From: Gammaproteobacteria bacterium
GTDB taxonomy: Bacteria; Pseudomonadota; Gammaproteobacteria; Chromatiales; Chromatiaceae
Assembly: GCA_009928645.1 (NCBI GenBank)
Contig: SACH01000019.1
Span: 1-47,491 of the forward strand
Direction: 5' to 3'
DNA length: 47,491 bases
Part shown: positions 39,313 to 47,491 of the stretch, piece after piece
How the letters are laid out: each line of letters begins with the position of its first letter
Position numbering within the stretch: position 1 is the stretch's first letter
The notes under the pieces: model-generated
Seen by the model: the letters and a program-made list of their open reading frames with translations, nothing else
The model's database searches: none
Told to the model about the DNA's origin: nothing
Program-made: the position numbers and the translations under genes

Positions 39313-39327
39313 TGGCGGAACTTCCGG

Positions 39328-40404
39328 CTACCCTTGGCTCAAGGTCTCATCCAGCTTGGCCAGATCGAAATCCCCGGTGACCAGGCTGGTGCCGATACCC
39401 TGAAGCAGGACCAGCCGCAGGCGACCATCCTGGACCTTTTTGTCCACGGCCATCAGGTCACGGAAGGTCGCGGGGCTGAGTTCCCGGGGTGGGGCGGTGG
39501 GCAGGCCGGCGGCGGCGATGAGGGCGCGGGCGCGCTCCAGGTCGGCGGCACTCAGCCAGCCCAGGCGGTGCGAGAGGTCGGCGGCCTGGCACATGCCGGC
39601 GGCGACGGCCTCGCCGTGGAGCCAGGCGCCATAGCCCATGCCGGTCTCGATGGCATGGCCAAAGGTGTGGCCTAGGTTGAGCAGGGCGCGCTGGCCGGAT
39701 TCGCGTTCGTCCGCCGCCACCACCTCGGCCTTGTTGCGGCAGGAACGCTCGATGGCCTCGGCCAGGGTGGCGCCGTCGCGGGCGCGCAGGGCGGGCATCC
39801 GTGTCTCCAGCCAGGTGAAGAAGTCGGGATCGCGAATCAGGCCGTACTTGATGACCTCCGCCAGACCGGCGGCGACCTCCCGGTCCGGCAGGGTGTCGAG
39901 GGTATCGGTGTCGATAATCACGGCGCGGGGCTGGTGGAAGGCGCCGATCATGTTCTTGCCCAGGGGGTGGTTGACGCCGGTCTTGCCGCCCACGGAGGAG
40001 TCCACCTGGGCCAGCAGGGTGGTGGGCACCTGGATGAAGTCCACGCCGCGCTGGTAGCAGGCGGCGGCGAAGCCGGCCATATCCCCCACCACGCCACCGC
40101 CAAGGGCGACCAGGGTGCAGTCGCGACTGAAGCGGTTGCACAGCAGGCTGTCGAAAATGCGGTGCCAGATCTCCAGGGTCTTGTACTCCTCGCCATCGGG
40201 GAGGATGACCCGCGCCAACTGGTAGCCGGCCAGGGCCTGTTCCACCTGGGCCAGGTAGAGGGGGGCGACCGTCTCGTTGCTGACGACCATCACCTGGCGG
40301 CCGCGGATGTGGGGCCGGTACCAGCGGGGATCGGCGAGCAGTTGCCGGCCGATATAAATCGGATAGGAGCGGTCGCCGAGGGCGACCTCAAGGGTTCTGG
40401 TCAT
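39328..40404 (-). CDS. aroB: 3-dehydroquinate synthase
   Basis: AroB makes 3-dehydroquinate from DAHP in the shikimate pathway using NAD and a divalent metal. It has 358 residues from ATG 40404 ([19 protein letters not shown]). The NAD loop is [18 protein letters not shown], the substrate segment [21 protein letters not shown] is complete, and metal ligands are in [11 protein letters not shown] and [11 protein letters not shown]. Sequence before 40404 in the same frame is antisense-like Pro/Arg-rich and belongs to aroK in another frame. Its start overlaps the aroK stop by one base. Confidence 0.96.
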   Translation of the reverse strand: MTRTLEVALGDRSYPIYIGRQLLADPRWYRPHIRGRQVMVVSNETVAPLYLAQVEQALAGYQLARVILPDGEEYKTLEIWHRIFDSLLCNRFSRDCTLVALGGGVVGDMAGFAAACYQRGVDFIQVPTTLLAQVDSSVGGKTGVNHPLGKNMIGAFHQPRAVIIDTDTLDTLPDREVAAGLAEVIKYGLIRDPDFFTWLETRMPALRARDGATLAEAIERSCRNKAEVVAADERESGQRALLNLGHTFGHAIETGMGYGAWLHGEAVAAGMCQAADLSHRLGWLSAADLERARALIAAAGLPTAPPRELSPATFRDLMAVDKKVQDGRLRLVLLQGIGTSLVTGDFDLAKLDETLSQG

Positions 40405-40928
40405 CAGACTAATTCCGTCTCCAGGCGCCGGCGGATCTCCTTGACCACGGCGGCGGTGCCGCGCTTCTCGGTGGAGACAACCAGGTCCGCCACCTGGCGG
40501 TAGAGGGGCTCGCGGATTTCCATGATGTCGCGCAGGCTCTGCAGGGGGTCCGCCGTCTGGATCAGCGGCCGGTTGCGGTCGCGGTTGGTGCGGGCGAACT
40601 GCTGCTCCGGGCTGCAATGGAGGTAGATCACCACGCCGCGGGCGGTCAAGCGCTGGCGATTGGCCTCGCGCAGCACGGCGCCGCCGCCGGTGGCGAGGAC
40701 GATGCCCTCCTGGTCGGTCAGGTCGGCGATGACCTGTTGCTCACGGTTGCGAAAACCCTCCTCGCCCTCGTACTCGAAGATGGTGGGGATATCGACGCCG
40801 GTGCGGCGCTGGATCTCGTGATCGCTGTCCTCGAACTGGAAGGACAGGGCGTCGGCGAGCTGCCGGCCGATGGTGGATTTGCCGGCCCCCATGGGACCGA
40901 CGAGAAAGATGTTATTTAACCGCTTCAT
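40404..40928 (-). CDS. aroK: Shikimate kinase
   Basis: The protein has 174 residues. Walker A is [11 protein letters not shown] near 11-21; [11 protein letters not shown] binds shikimate and Mg; FRNREQQV and ATGGGAV are the other substrate motifs; the lid R is in [13 protein letters not shown]. It phosphorylates shikimate at the 3-position. It lies 64 bp downstream of pilQ, the standard gammaproteobacterial order pilQ-aroK-aroB. Confidence 0.96.
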   Translation of the reverse strand: MKRLNNIFLVGPMGAGKSTIGRQLADALSFQFEDSDHEIQRRTGVDIPTIFEYEGEEGFRNREQQVIADLTDQEGIVLATGGGAVLREANRQRLTARGVVIYLHCSPEQQFARTNRDRNRPLIQTADPLQSLRDIMEIREPLYRQVADLVVSTEKRGTAAVVKEIRRRLETELV

Positions 40929-40992
40929 GGACAGATACTTTCTCGTTGAGGATCTTGGCGTTCAAGCGCTTGGGGGCCATCAGACCCGGTTA

Positions 40993-43212
40993 TTAACGCG
41001 CTTTCATCTCTTGTTGCAGAATGCGCGGGGTGACGAAGATGAGCAATTCCTTATTGGTTTCCTGACGGGAATCATTCTTGAAGAGATTGCCCAAGATCGG
41101 TAAATCGCCCAGCCAGGGCACCTGATCCTTGTTGGTGAATCGGGAGCGCTCGAACACTCCACCCAGGACCACAGTTTCCCCATTGTCTACCAGGACGTTG
41201 GTCTCCACCGTCCGCTTATTGATATAGGGGTTACCATCGACCTCCAGGACGGCGTCCGCCTCATCCTTGGACACCTTCAGGCCCATGATGATGCGATTGT
41301 CCGGGGTGATGTGGGGGGTGACATCCAATTTCAGTGTCGCATCCTCGTATTTCACCGTGGGTGGTTGATCGACGGTGCCCGGGGTGACGACCGGCACCCG
41401 CTGGCCCACTTCGATCAAGGCGGCTTGTTTGTCGGAGGTGATGACCCGGGGATTAGCCACGATTTCCCCGCGCCCTTCCTCCTGCATCGCCGTCAGTTCC
41501 AGTTGTAGTAGGTAGCTGCCGATCTTACCGACCAGAAAGTTGATGCCACTCGTGGCGTTGAGTGCGGGCAGGTCGACCATCAGGGGGACGGTGTCATCAA
41601 CGGTGGTGCCCCAGTAATCCTCGCCTTTCAAGGTACCACGTTGCGAACCGAAAATTTCGTTGAAGTCGCCGGTGTTTTCATTGACCTGCAAGCGGTTATA
41701 ACCAAAACGGACCCCCAGTTCCCGGGCGAAGTTGTCAGTGGCGATGACGACCCGCGATTCGATCATGACCTGACGCACGGGGACGTCCAAACGGGCCACT
41801 AACTGGCGGATCTCTTCGAGCTTTTCCGTCGTTTCCTGCACCAGCAGGGTATTGGTACGTTCATCGGCGGTGACGCTGCCACGGCTAGAGAGGAGTCCCC
41901 TGACCTCCGCCTGCTCCTTTTCGGCTTTGGCTTTGCCATTGACCTGGCCAAGATTGGTGCTCGCCTGGCCGGTGGTGATCTGGCGGGTTTCCAGGAGCTT
42001 GGCGATATCCGCGGCCTTGGCGTAATTGATCTGGATGTACTCGGTGCGCAGTGGCGCCAATTCCTCGATCTTCCGCGTAGCCTCCAGTTCCTTTTCCTCC
42101 CGGGCCATGACCTCCTCGGTCGGGCCCACCATGATAACGGTGCCCTTCTGGCGCATGGTCAGACCCTTGGCCTTGAGGATGATATCCAGGGCCTGGTCCC
42201 AAGGAACGTTTTTCAGGCGGAGGGTCACGTTACCCGCCACGGTGTCGCTGGCGACCAGGTTGAGGCCGGTGAAGTCCGCCAGGAGCTGGAGCACGGCCCG
42301 AACCTCGATATCCTGAAAATTCAGACTCAGCCGGTCGCCGCTGAAGGTCACCTGCTCCCGCTGACGCTGCTCGCGTTGTTCCGGGCTGAGGGCGCGAAAT
42401 TCGATAGTAAAGAGTTCGTTGACCTGGTAAGCCAGATATTCGTAGTCCTTGGTGGTCTCGACGGCGATCACGACATCACGACCCTGGGCGCGGGATTCGA
42501 TCGCCACCACGGGGGTGCCGAAATCCACCACATCCAGACGGCGCCGCAGGCGCTCGGGTAAGGAGGTGTCGAGCACCTCGGCCACCACCTTACCGCCCTT
42601 TTCCGCCACCGTGACCCGGGTGTTTTCTGCCGGAAGCTTGACGAGCACACGGCCCTCGCCTCCCGGACCCCGTTGGAAATCAATGGCACGCAGGCCAGGG
42701 CCCATGGCAGTGGCTTCAGCCCGGACTGCTGCCGCCAGCGGTGACGTGACAGCTTCAGACGCCACGGCAGAGGGCGGATTGATGGCGATGGTCACCCGCT
42801 CGCCGACGCTCTGGACCTGGTAAGGCACCAGGGCATTGAGATTGATGACGATCCGGGTACGGCCCTCGGCATCCAGGGCCGTGAGGCTCTGCACCGGTCC
42901 CACATCGATCTGCACAGTTTTGCGCGGAAGCTCACTGGTGACCGCGGGGAGGTCGATGACGATCCGCGCCGGCGAATCGGTGGCGAAATCCCGGGGGTCG
43001 CTCACCGGCCCGGATAACACCAGGTCGATACGGACCTGGTTACCAGGGAGCGTGGCGAACTCCACATCCTTGAGGGCCGCCGCCAGAACCAGGGACGGGA
43101 CCAGCATCAGGACCAGCGCGAGCCAGATCAGCGCCAGGGGCGCGAGGCGCGGGACACACCACAGCCCTAACCCGCTCGTCCCTCTGGCCAAAAAACACGA
43201 TTGAAATTGCAT
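40993..43212 (-). CDS. pilQ: Type IV pilus secretin PilQ
   Basis: The protein has 739 residues. A long signal region (hydrophobic about 25-47) precedes two AMIN domains (about 48-150 and 180-275) that bind peptidoglycan. Then come the N0/STN domain (SLNFQDIEVRAVLQLLADFTGLNLVASD), N1 (LAPLRTEYIQINYAKAADIAKLLE) and the secretin core with VPVRQVMIESRVVIA, GEIVANPRVITSDKQAALIEVG and VDNGETVVLGGVF...VPWLGDLPILGNLFK. It forms the outer-membrane pore for the pilus. It lies 18 bp after pilP at the end of pilMNOPQ. Confidence 0.96.
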   Translation of the reverse strand: MQFQSCFLARGTSGLGLWCVPRLAPLALIWLALVLMLVPSLVLAAALKDVEFATLPGNQVRIDLVLSGPVSDPRDFATDSPARIVIDLPAVTSELPRKTVQIDVGPVQSLTALDAEGRTRIVINLNALVPYQVQSVGERVTIAINPPSAVASEAVTSPLAAAVRAEATAMGPGLRAIDFQRGPGGEGRVLVKLPAENTRVTVAEKGGKVVAEVLDTSLPERLRRRLDVVDFGTPVVAIESRAQGRDVVIAVETTKDYEYLAYQVNELFTIEFRALSPEQREQRQREQVTFSGDRLSLNFQDIEVRAVLQLLADFTGLNLVASDTVAGNVTLRLKNVPWDQALDIILKAKGLTMRQKGTVIMVGPTEEVMAREEKELEATRKIEELAPLRTEYIQINYAKAADIAKLLETRQITTGQASTNLGQVNGKAKAEKEQAEVRGLLSSRGSVTADERTNTLLVQETTEKLEEIRQLVARLDVPVRQVMIESRVVIATDNFARELGVRFGYNRLQVNENTGDFNEIFGSQRGTLKGEDYWGTTVDDTVPLMVDLPALNATSGINFLVGKIGSYLLQLELTAMQEEGRGEIVANPRVITSDKQAALIEVGQRVPVVTPGTVDQPPTVKYEDATLKLDVTPHITPDNRIIMGLKVSKDEADAVLEVDGNPYINKRTVETNVLVDNGETVVLGGVFERSRFTNKDQVPWLGDLPILGNLFKNDSRQETNKELLIFVTPRILQQEMKAR

Positions 43213-43230
43213 GGGCTCTGCGTCTGGGGG

Positions 43231-43791
43231 TTACTTTTTTCGCTCGTCGGCGGCCAGGGCGAGGGAGGCCTCGCGCTCCAGCCAACGACCGGTGCTGTCC
43301 TGGATGATTTCGATGAGGTCGATGCGTTGTTCAGAAATCCGAATGATACGGCCATGGTTCTGGCCTAGGTAGTTCCCTACCGCGACCCGGTGGAGGGATT
43401 TGTCCTCCCTGGAACGGATCAGGCCCCAGATCTGGTTGTCCTGCTCCAGGATGCCTTGCATAAGTAGGCCATCCAGGGCGAAACGTTCTAAGGCCTCTTT
43501 GGGGCGGTGAGGATCCGGGGCGATACCGCTGGGGTCCGGTGGCACGGGGATGATGGCCGCCGTCTCGCGATCCATGACAAAAGGGTCACGACGCTTGCCG
43601 GGATCGTACTGGAAACCTTCGGCCAGCGTGAATTCGGGTAAGGGAGCGATGGGCGGCGGACGGCGCAGCTTGACCTGGGTGACATAGTCTTGCAAATCGC
43701 TGATATCCGGGTTCCCACAGCCCCCCAAGCCCAGGACCACCAGGCTCAGCACAAGTATGAGGCGGGGCGGGAAGCTGATCGGGCGGATCAT
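43231..43791 (-). CDS. pilP: Type IV pilus lipoprotein PilP
   Basis: The protein has 186 residues. A lipobox LGGCG sits at the end of the signal peptide (Cys about 25). The PilP features ISDLQDYVTQVKLR, then a Pro-rich linker, RRDPFV and the beta domain LDGLLMQGILEQDNQIWGLIRS, GNYLGQNHGRIIRI are complete. PilP links PilNO in the inner membrane with PilQ. It overlaps pilO by four bases. Confidence 0.95.
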   Translation of the reverse strand: MIRPISFPPRLILVLSLVVLGLGGCGNPDISDLQDYVTQVKLRRPPPIAPLPEFTLAEGFQYDPGKRRDPFVMDRETAAIIPVPPDPSGIAPDPHRPKEALERFALDGLLMQGILEQDNQIWGLIRSREDKSLHRVAVGNYLGQNHGRIIRISEQRIDLIEIIQDSTGRWLEREASLALAADERKK

Positions 43792-44504
43792 GGCTTGGTG
43801 GATTCCTTCTGCCCCGCCGCTTGCCCTTTCCCGGCTGGCGTCGGCTTCCCTCCCTTGGTGCCTTTCTTACCCTCCTGCTCCTTGGCCATCTCGCTGTCTT
43901 CCAGGTAGCGATAGGTCTTGACCGTCGCGCGCATGCTCAGCTTGTTGGCGACTGGGGCAGGGGGGGGGTTGCGGGGATCCTTCTTATCGGGGGTCGTGAT
44001 GGCCACCTCATGGACGGTGACGATCCGCGGCAGGGCGGCGAGGCCACTGATGAAGTTACCCAGCTCATGATAGTTGCCCGTTACCTGGACCTGAATGGGC
44101 AGTTCGGCATAGAAGCTCTTGGAGACTTCGGCTGTGGGTTGGAAAAGCTCGAATGTCAGGCCCACGGACAGGCCAGTCTGGGAGACATCCACCAACAGGG
44201 CGGCCACTTCCGCGCTGCCGGGCAGTTGCCGCAACAAGTCCTGGAGGAATTCCTCCATCTGGGCGAGTTGCTCACGGTGGGTTTCCAGGTTGGCCGCCAG
44301 ACGCTGCTTGCTCTCGAAGGTGGCGCGCAGTTCGGTTTCCTGGGCCTCGACACGGCTCAGTCGGTCGAGTTGCTCCAGGGTGAAGAACCAGTACCAGCCA
44401 CCCGCGAGCACGGCACACAAAAAGAGGATCAGAATGCCTTTCGCCAGGGGCGGCCAGTCGCCGATGGTGCTGAAATCGAGATTATTGAGTTCTTTCAGAT
44501 CCAT
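43788..44504 (-). CDS. pilO: Type IV pilus alignment protein PilO
   Basis: The protein has 238 residues. The N-terminus MDLKELNNLDFSTIGDWP precedes one membrane helix (GILILFLCAVLAGGWYWFF), a coiled coil (about 50-95) and a ferredoxin-like domain with SFYAELPIQVQVTGNYHELG, FISGLAALPRIVTVHEVAI. The tail is Lys/Gly/Pro-rich and about 40 residues longer than in most PilO proteins. It pairs with PilN. Confidence 0.94.
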   Translation of the reverse strand: MDLKELNNLDFSTIGDWPPLAKGILILFLCAVLAGGWYWFFTLEQLDRLSRVEAQETELRATFESKQRLAANLETHREQLAQMEEFLQDLLRQLPGSAEVAALLVDVSQTGLSVGLTFELFQPTAEVSKSFYAELPIQVQVTGNYHELGNFISGLAALPRIVTVHEVAITTPDKKDPRNPPPAPVANKLSMRATVKTYRYLEDSEMAKEQEGKKGTKGGKPTPAGKGQAAGQKESTKP

Positions 44505-44529
44505 GGCAGACCAGGGGCATGCACCGGCC

Positions 44530-45102
44530 TTAGCCGGCGGACTTCCCTTCCTCCGGTTGCTCTGGCCGCCGCTGCTCTAATTGCAGTTCGAAATGACTGA
44601 GACCGGTCTCGGTCTTGTCCTGCTCCTTGATGATCTTGAGGTTGGGCTTGGCGATCCAGGCCGAGGCGTTGATGTTGCGCATCAGGTCAGAGATGCGGCC
44701 GTAGGATTGGGCGCGCCCTTCCAGCACCACGCTCGTCCCTGTCTGTTTGATGCCGGTGAGAAAGAGGCCATTGGGAACGGCGGTCACGATCTCGTCAAAG
44801 AGATGCACGATCTCGGGTCGCAGTCGTTGCAGTTCCTGGATGATCTCCATGCGCGCCAGCAGATCCAGTTTCTTTTTTTCGATCTCCTTGATCTCTCTAA
44901 TCTTCCGGTCGAGACTGGCGATTTCGGCGGTGAGCAGGGCGTTGCGCGCCTCCTGGGCCACAATCCAGTCCTCGATGAGGAAATAACTGGCGAGGGCGCC
45001 CGCGAGGGTCAGGACGACGGCGCTCAGGGCCGCCGCGGTAATGAGGCGCTTCTGGTGCTGACGCTCCTTCTCGCGCCAGGGGAGCAGGTTGATGCGGGCC
45101 AT
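44530..45102 (-). CDS. pilN: Type IV pilus alignment protein PilN
   Basis: The protein has 190 residues. The conserved cytoplasmic motif MARINLLPWREKERQ binds PilM; one membrane helix (about 22-43) and a coiled coil (LTAEIASLDRKIREIKEIEKKKLDLL) follow, then the periplasmic fold PNGLFLTGIKQTGTSVVLEGRA. Its ATG directly follows the pilM stop with no gap. A Glu/Gln-rich tail ends the protein. Confidence 0.95.
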   Translation of the reverse strand: MARINLLPWREKERQHQKRLITAAALSAVVLTLAGALASYFLIEDWIVAQEARNALLTAEIASLDRKIREIKEIEKKKLDLLARMEIIQELQRLRPEIVHLFDEIVTAVPNGLFLTGIKQTGTSVVLEGRAQSYGRISDLMRNINASAWIAKPNLKIIKEQDKTETGLSHFELQLEQRRPEQPEEGKSAG

Positions 45103-46170
45103 TCAGTCGAACCCACGCAGGGCCAGACCAACCGCCAGGGCCAGGGCCGGCCCATGGCGTTGGATCAGTTGTCCGGGAACCCGGGGACCCAGGGTCATAT
45201 GGGCGAAGGGATTGGCGACATAGGCCAGGATCCCCAAGCGGCTGCTGACCATCTGCTCCAGTTCGGGGAGGACGGCGCCCCCCCCAGCCAGGAGGATCTG
45301 GTCCGCGGGTTTAGAAGAGGTGGCGGAATAGTAGTACTGCAAGGCCCGCCCGATCTGCTGGGTCAGGGCCTCGGCGAAGGGTCGTGCCACTTCAGCGACA
45401 AAATCACCAGGCAATTCTCCCGCTTCCAGGCAACGCCGGGCCTCGTCGGCCTTGAGGCTATAGCGACGCTGGATCTCCTCCAGCAGTTGCGCGGCAGCGA
45501 AGCCCTGCTCCCGGCTAAACAGACCACGGCCATTGCGAACGACCTGGATGCGGGTGGCTTGGGCGCCGATATCGGCGATAGCGATGGTCTGCCCTTCCGC
45601 CAGGGCGCCCATGGTCAGGGTGGCGGCATTTTCCAGGGCGTAGGGCTCGGCATCGACCACCTCCGCCTCCAGCCCGGCGATCGCCAGCGCAGCCAGGAGG
45701 TTGTCGACGACCTCATGGCGGGTGGCCACCAGGAGGACATCGACCTCGCCCTGGGTCACGGCAGGACCGAGCACCGTGAAATCGAGATTGACCTCATCGA
45801 GGGGGTAAGGGATGTACTGATCCGCATCGAGCTGGATCAGCCCTTCCATCTCGGCGTCTTTCATGCCTGCCGACAGGGGGATGACCTTGGTGATCGTCGC
45901 GGAACCGGGAACGGCCACGGCAGCAGCCTTGGCCTTGGTACCACAACGGGTAACTGCCTGGCGAATGGACTCGCCCACGGCCTGAATGTCAGCAATCTTT
46001 TTTTCCACCACCGCCGTGGGGGGCAGCGTTTCCAAGGCGCAGCTTGCCACCTGGTAGGTATGGGCGGAGGCGGAACCGACCCGGGCGAGTTCCACCACCT
46101 TGACCGCGGTCGAGCCAATATCGATCCCCAGGAGCGGTGCCTGCTTGCGGCCAAGACCAAGACTGAACAT
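45103..46170 (-). CDS. pilM: Type IV pilus actin-like ATPase PilM
   Basis: The protein has 355 residues with an actin/FtsA fold. The phosphate-1 motif LGIDIGSTAVKVVEL is near 14-28; IAIADIGAQATRIQVV is phosphate 2; ILLAGGGAVLPELEQMV is the adenosine motif. It sits on the cytoplasmic side and holds the PilN N-terminus. It is the first gene of pilMNOPQ; the 135-bp gap to the divergent gene at 46306 must hold its promoter. Confidence 0.95.
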   Translation of the reverse strand: MFSLGLGRKQAPLLGIDIGSTAVKVVELARVGSASAHTYQVASCALETLPPTAVVEKKIADIQAVGESIRQAVTRCGTKAKAAAVAVPGSATITKVIPLSAGMKDAEMEGLIQLDADQYIPYPLDEVNLDFTVLGPAVTQGEVDVLLVATRHEVVDNLLAALAIAGLEAEVVDAEPYALENAATLTMGALAEGQTIAIADIGAQATRIQVVRNGRGLFSREQGFAAAQLLEEIQRRYSLKADEARRCLEAGELPGDFVAEVARPFAEALTQQIGRALQYYYSATSSKPADQILLAGGGAVLPELEQMVSSRLGILAYVANPFAHMTLGPRVPGQLIQRHGPALALAVGLALRGFD

Positions 46171-46305
46171 GGCGGGTTAGAATGGCTGAGAGCGGTTGGA
46201 GGCGAGCGTGGGCGTGCCGGGTTGCGGGGAAAGGAGCATCAGGTCTTTAATGCGATTCACTATATCTCATTTCCCGACTTCTTACCCGGCGGGAGGACCC
46301 TGAGC

Positions 46306-46935
46306 ATGCAACATCGTGAGCGAGCAGAGACCCAGCGCTGCTGGCTGGCAGCGGAGGCGGCGCGCCTGATGGCGGAGCAGGGCATCGCCGAACCAGAACG
46401 GGCGCGGCGCAAGGTCGCAGAGCGGGCGGGGATCACCGACAAGCGTCACTGGCCGAGCAACGAGGAGATTCAGGAGGCGCTCCTGGCCTACCGGCGCCTG
46501 TTCTGGCGACCGGACCAGGCCGCCGCGGTGGACAAGCAACGCCAGCAGGCCTTGGCGGCCATGCGCCACTTCCACCGTTTCCGCCCCCGGTTGACCGGGA
46601 CCCTGGCGACCGACTACCCGGACCCCAGCCAGCCGGTGCGTCTGCTGCTCGGCGCCGAGACGGTGGACGAGGTGGTGGTGGAGTTGCTCAACCAGGGCAT
46701 CCGCTGGCGGGAGCGTCAGGAAGCGCGGCGCTTCGCCGATGGCAGCCGGGGCTTTCTGCCGATCTTGAGCTTCATGGCTGGCGATACCCAGATCGAACTA
46801 CTGGTGCTACCGCGCACGGCGCGAAGCAACCCCCCCTTGGACCCTTTAGACGAACGCCCGGAGCGGGGCCTGGACGATTCGGCTGTGACACGCCTGGCCA
46901 GCCTGGAGACCGGACAGATCCACCCTGACCAATGA
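46306..46935 (+). CDS. Conserved hypothetical protein, possibly nucleotidyltransferase-like
   Basis: The protein has 209 residues from ATG 46306, which has GGGAGG nine bases upstream. I recognise the family as a conserved gammaproteobacterial one: helical N-terminus with RCWLAAEAARLMAEQGIAEPERARRKVAERAGI and LPxNEEI-like WPSNEEIQEALLAYRRLF, then a mixed domain LLLGAETVDEVVVELLNQGI, ILSFMAGDTQIELLVLPR. The second part has the shape of a degenerate nucleotidyltransferase fold but lacks an obvious G-S...D-x-D motif. The frame is open far upstream, antisense to pilMN, which is not coding. No function is established. Confidence 0.8.
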   Translation: MQHRERAETQRCWLAAEAARLMAEQGIAEPERARRKVAERAGITDKRHWPSNEEIQEALLAYRRLFWRPDQAAAVDKQRQQALAAMRHFHRFRPRLTGTLATDYPDPSQPVRLLLGAETVDEVVVELLNQGIRWRERQEARRFADGSRGFLPILSFMAGDTQIELLVLPRTARSNPPLDPLDERPERGLDDSAVTRLASLETGQIHPDQ

Positions 46936-47036
46936 ACGTGGCCACTCTACCTTTCGGACCTCGGATTTCGGGCCGCAGGGACCGGTAGGGCGAGAGGGTA
47001 AGCCGCCAGCCAGTAGGGGGATGCCGCCACCCCCCC

Positions 47037-47077
47037 AAAACAAAAGCGCCGGGATGCGGGTGGGCATCGCCGGCGCT
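47037..47077 (-). terminator. Rho-independent terminator of rpmE
   Basis: On the - strand AGCGCCGG (47077-47070) pairs with CCGGCGCT (47052-47045), with inner pairing GATGC/GCATC, and is followed by TTTGTTTT. It lies 30 bp after the rpmE stop. Confidence 0.88.
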
Positions 47078-47106
47078 CACGCGGCGTCTGATGGAAGCGG
47101 GAAGCC

Positions 47107-47307
47107 TCAGCGGCCGTATTTGCGACGGAACTTGTCGACGCGACCACCGGTGTCGACGATCTTCTGCTTGCCGGTGTAGAAGGGGTGGCAGGCAGAGCAG
47201 ACTTCCACGTGCAGATCCTTGCGCAGGGTGGAGCGGGTGTTGAACTGGTTGCCGCAACTGCAGACGACCTTGGTATCGCTGTAAGCGGGGTGAATGCCTT
47301 CTTTCAT
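47107..47307 (-). CDS. rpmE: 50S ribosomal protein L31
   Basis: The protein has 66 residues. [20 protein letters not shown] and [14 protein letters not shown] carry the four zinc-type cysteines (C16, C18, C37, C40), so this is the zinc-containing form of L31. [15 protein letters not shown] ends the protein as usual. I start at ATG 47307 because the family begins with M-K-x-x-I-H-P; the open frame continues upstream without resemblance. It is a single-gene unit with its own terminator. Confidence 0.96.
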   Translation of the reverse strand: MKEGIHPAYSDTKVVCSCGNQFNTRSTLRKDLHVEVCSACHPFYTGKQKIVDTGGRVDKFRRKYGR

Positions 47308-47391
47308 GGTGACTCTAGCCTGGCCACAAGGGCTTGATCTTGGAAAACCGCGGAATTTATCACCGACCGGGACGGGCGGCAATTCTCGCAG

Positions 47392-47427
47392 AAAAAAAAC
47401 CAGGGCCGCACCCATGAGGTACGGCCC
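47392..47427 (-). terminator. Terminator of the tRNA-Leu gene
   Basis: On the - strand GGGCCG (47427-47422) pairs with CGGCCC (47408-47403), with inner ACC/GGT pairing, followed by TGG and eight T residues (47399-47392). It begins a few bases after the tRNA 3' end. Confidence 0.88.
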
Positions 47428-47433
47428 CGTTGA

Positions 47434-47491
47434 TGGTACCGAGGGCCGGACTCGAACCGGCACGGTATCGCTACCGTCAGATTTTGAGTCT
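47434..47491 (-). tRNA. tRNA-Leu (anticodon CAA), 5' end outside the window
   Basis: Read on the - strand from the window edge, the anticodon arm is AGA-CTCAAAA-TCT with anticodon CAA (47486-47484), followed by a long class II variable arm (GACGGTAGCGATACCGT), the T arm GCCGGTTCGAGTCCGGC and an encoded CCA end (47436-47434). The long variable arm with anticodon CAA fits tRNA-Leu. The acceptor 5' strand and D arm lie beyond the end of the window. Confidence 0.92.

Noticed and set aside
40405..40617. N-terminal extension of AroB into aroK
   Set aside because: The added residues are a frame-shifted reading of aroK, and AroB families start at [12 protein letters not shown].
44581..46305. Reading the 46306-46935 gene as a 784-residue protein starting at 44581
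   Set aside because: The first 575 codons are antisense to pilN and pilM and look unlike protein; the ATG at 46306 has a good ribosome site and fits the family length.

Overview
The window is a high-GC chromosomal segment of a gammaproteobacterium. The three-subunit proton-translocating transhydrogenase (pntAA-pntAB-pntB), the order pilMNOPQ-aroK-aroB, the many small toxin-antitoxin and Rpn/Uma2-type nuclease genes and the protein wording all suggest a purple sulfur bacterium of the Chromatiales (Chromatiaceae-like). That placement is inference; no 16S or photosynthesis gene lies in the window.

Layout. (1) 1-3.8 kb, + strand: end of a surface-polysaccharide cluster, with a truncated unknown gene, pseB and pseC (first two steps to pseudaminic acid) and a PIG-L/LmbE deacetylase. 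(2) 4.5-15.8 kb: a nitrogen/NADPH block with NADP-glutamate dehydrogenase gdhA (+), glutamate synthase gltB-gltD (-, with a 20-codon open frame between the two genes), then divergent pntAA-pntAB-pntB (+), which supplies NADPH. (3) 15.8-24.2 kb: an accessory stretch with an antitoxin whose partner is a relic, an intact ParE/ParD-like pair, a 1374-aa SNF2 ATPase, a frameshifted orphan HEPN gene, a Uma2 endonuclease, a decayed Rpn tail and an Rpn-like nuclease. (4) 24.3-36.4 kb: type IV pilus genes, with a minor pilin operon (pilE-fimT-pilW-pilX-pilV-like, - strand) bracketed by two paralogous secreted subtilases carrying Calx-beta domains, the major pilin pilA with a sigma-54-like promoter, a divergent HTH-Sel1 protein and pilC. 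(5) 36.4-39.3 kb: a toxin-antitoxin patch (vapBC, hepT-mntA, a vapB relic in a recombination scar, a DUF2887 Rpn nuclease). (6) 39.3-46.2 kb: pilM-N-O-P-Q-aroK-aroB on the - strand. (7) 46.3-47.5 kb: a conserved hypothetical gene, rpmE and the 3' part of a tRNA-Leu(CAA).

How it works together. Regions 4 and 6 supply most of a type IVa pilus: alignment complex and secretin (PilMNOPQ), platform (PilC), major pilin and a priming set of minor pilins. PilB, PilT, PilD and the tip protein PilY1 are not in the window. In place of pilY1, at the downstream end of the minor pilin operon, sits a calcium-binding-type subtilase, and a close copy sits upstream. This is the most unusual feature of the window and the best candidate for an undescribed system: a pilus-associated secreted protease pair. 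Region 2 joins GDH and GOGAT ammonia assimilation with an NADPH source. Regions 3 and 5 are ordinary accessory DNA with clear signs of decay and recombination.
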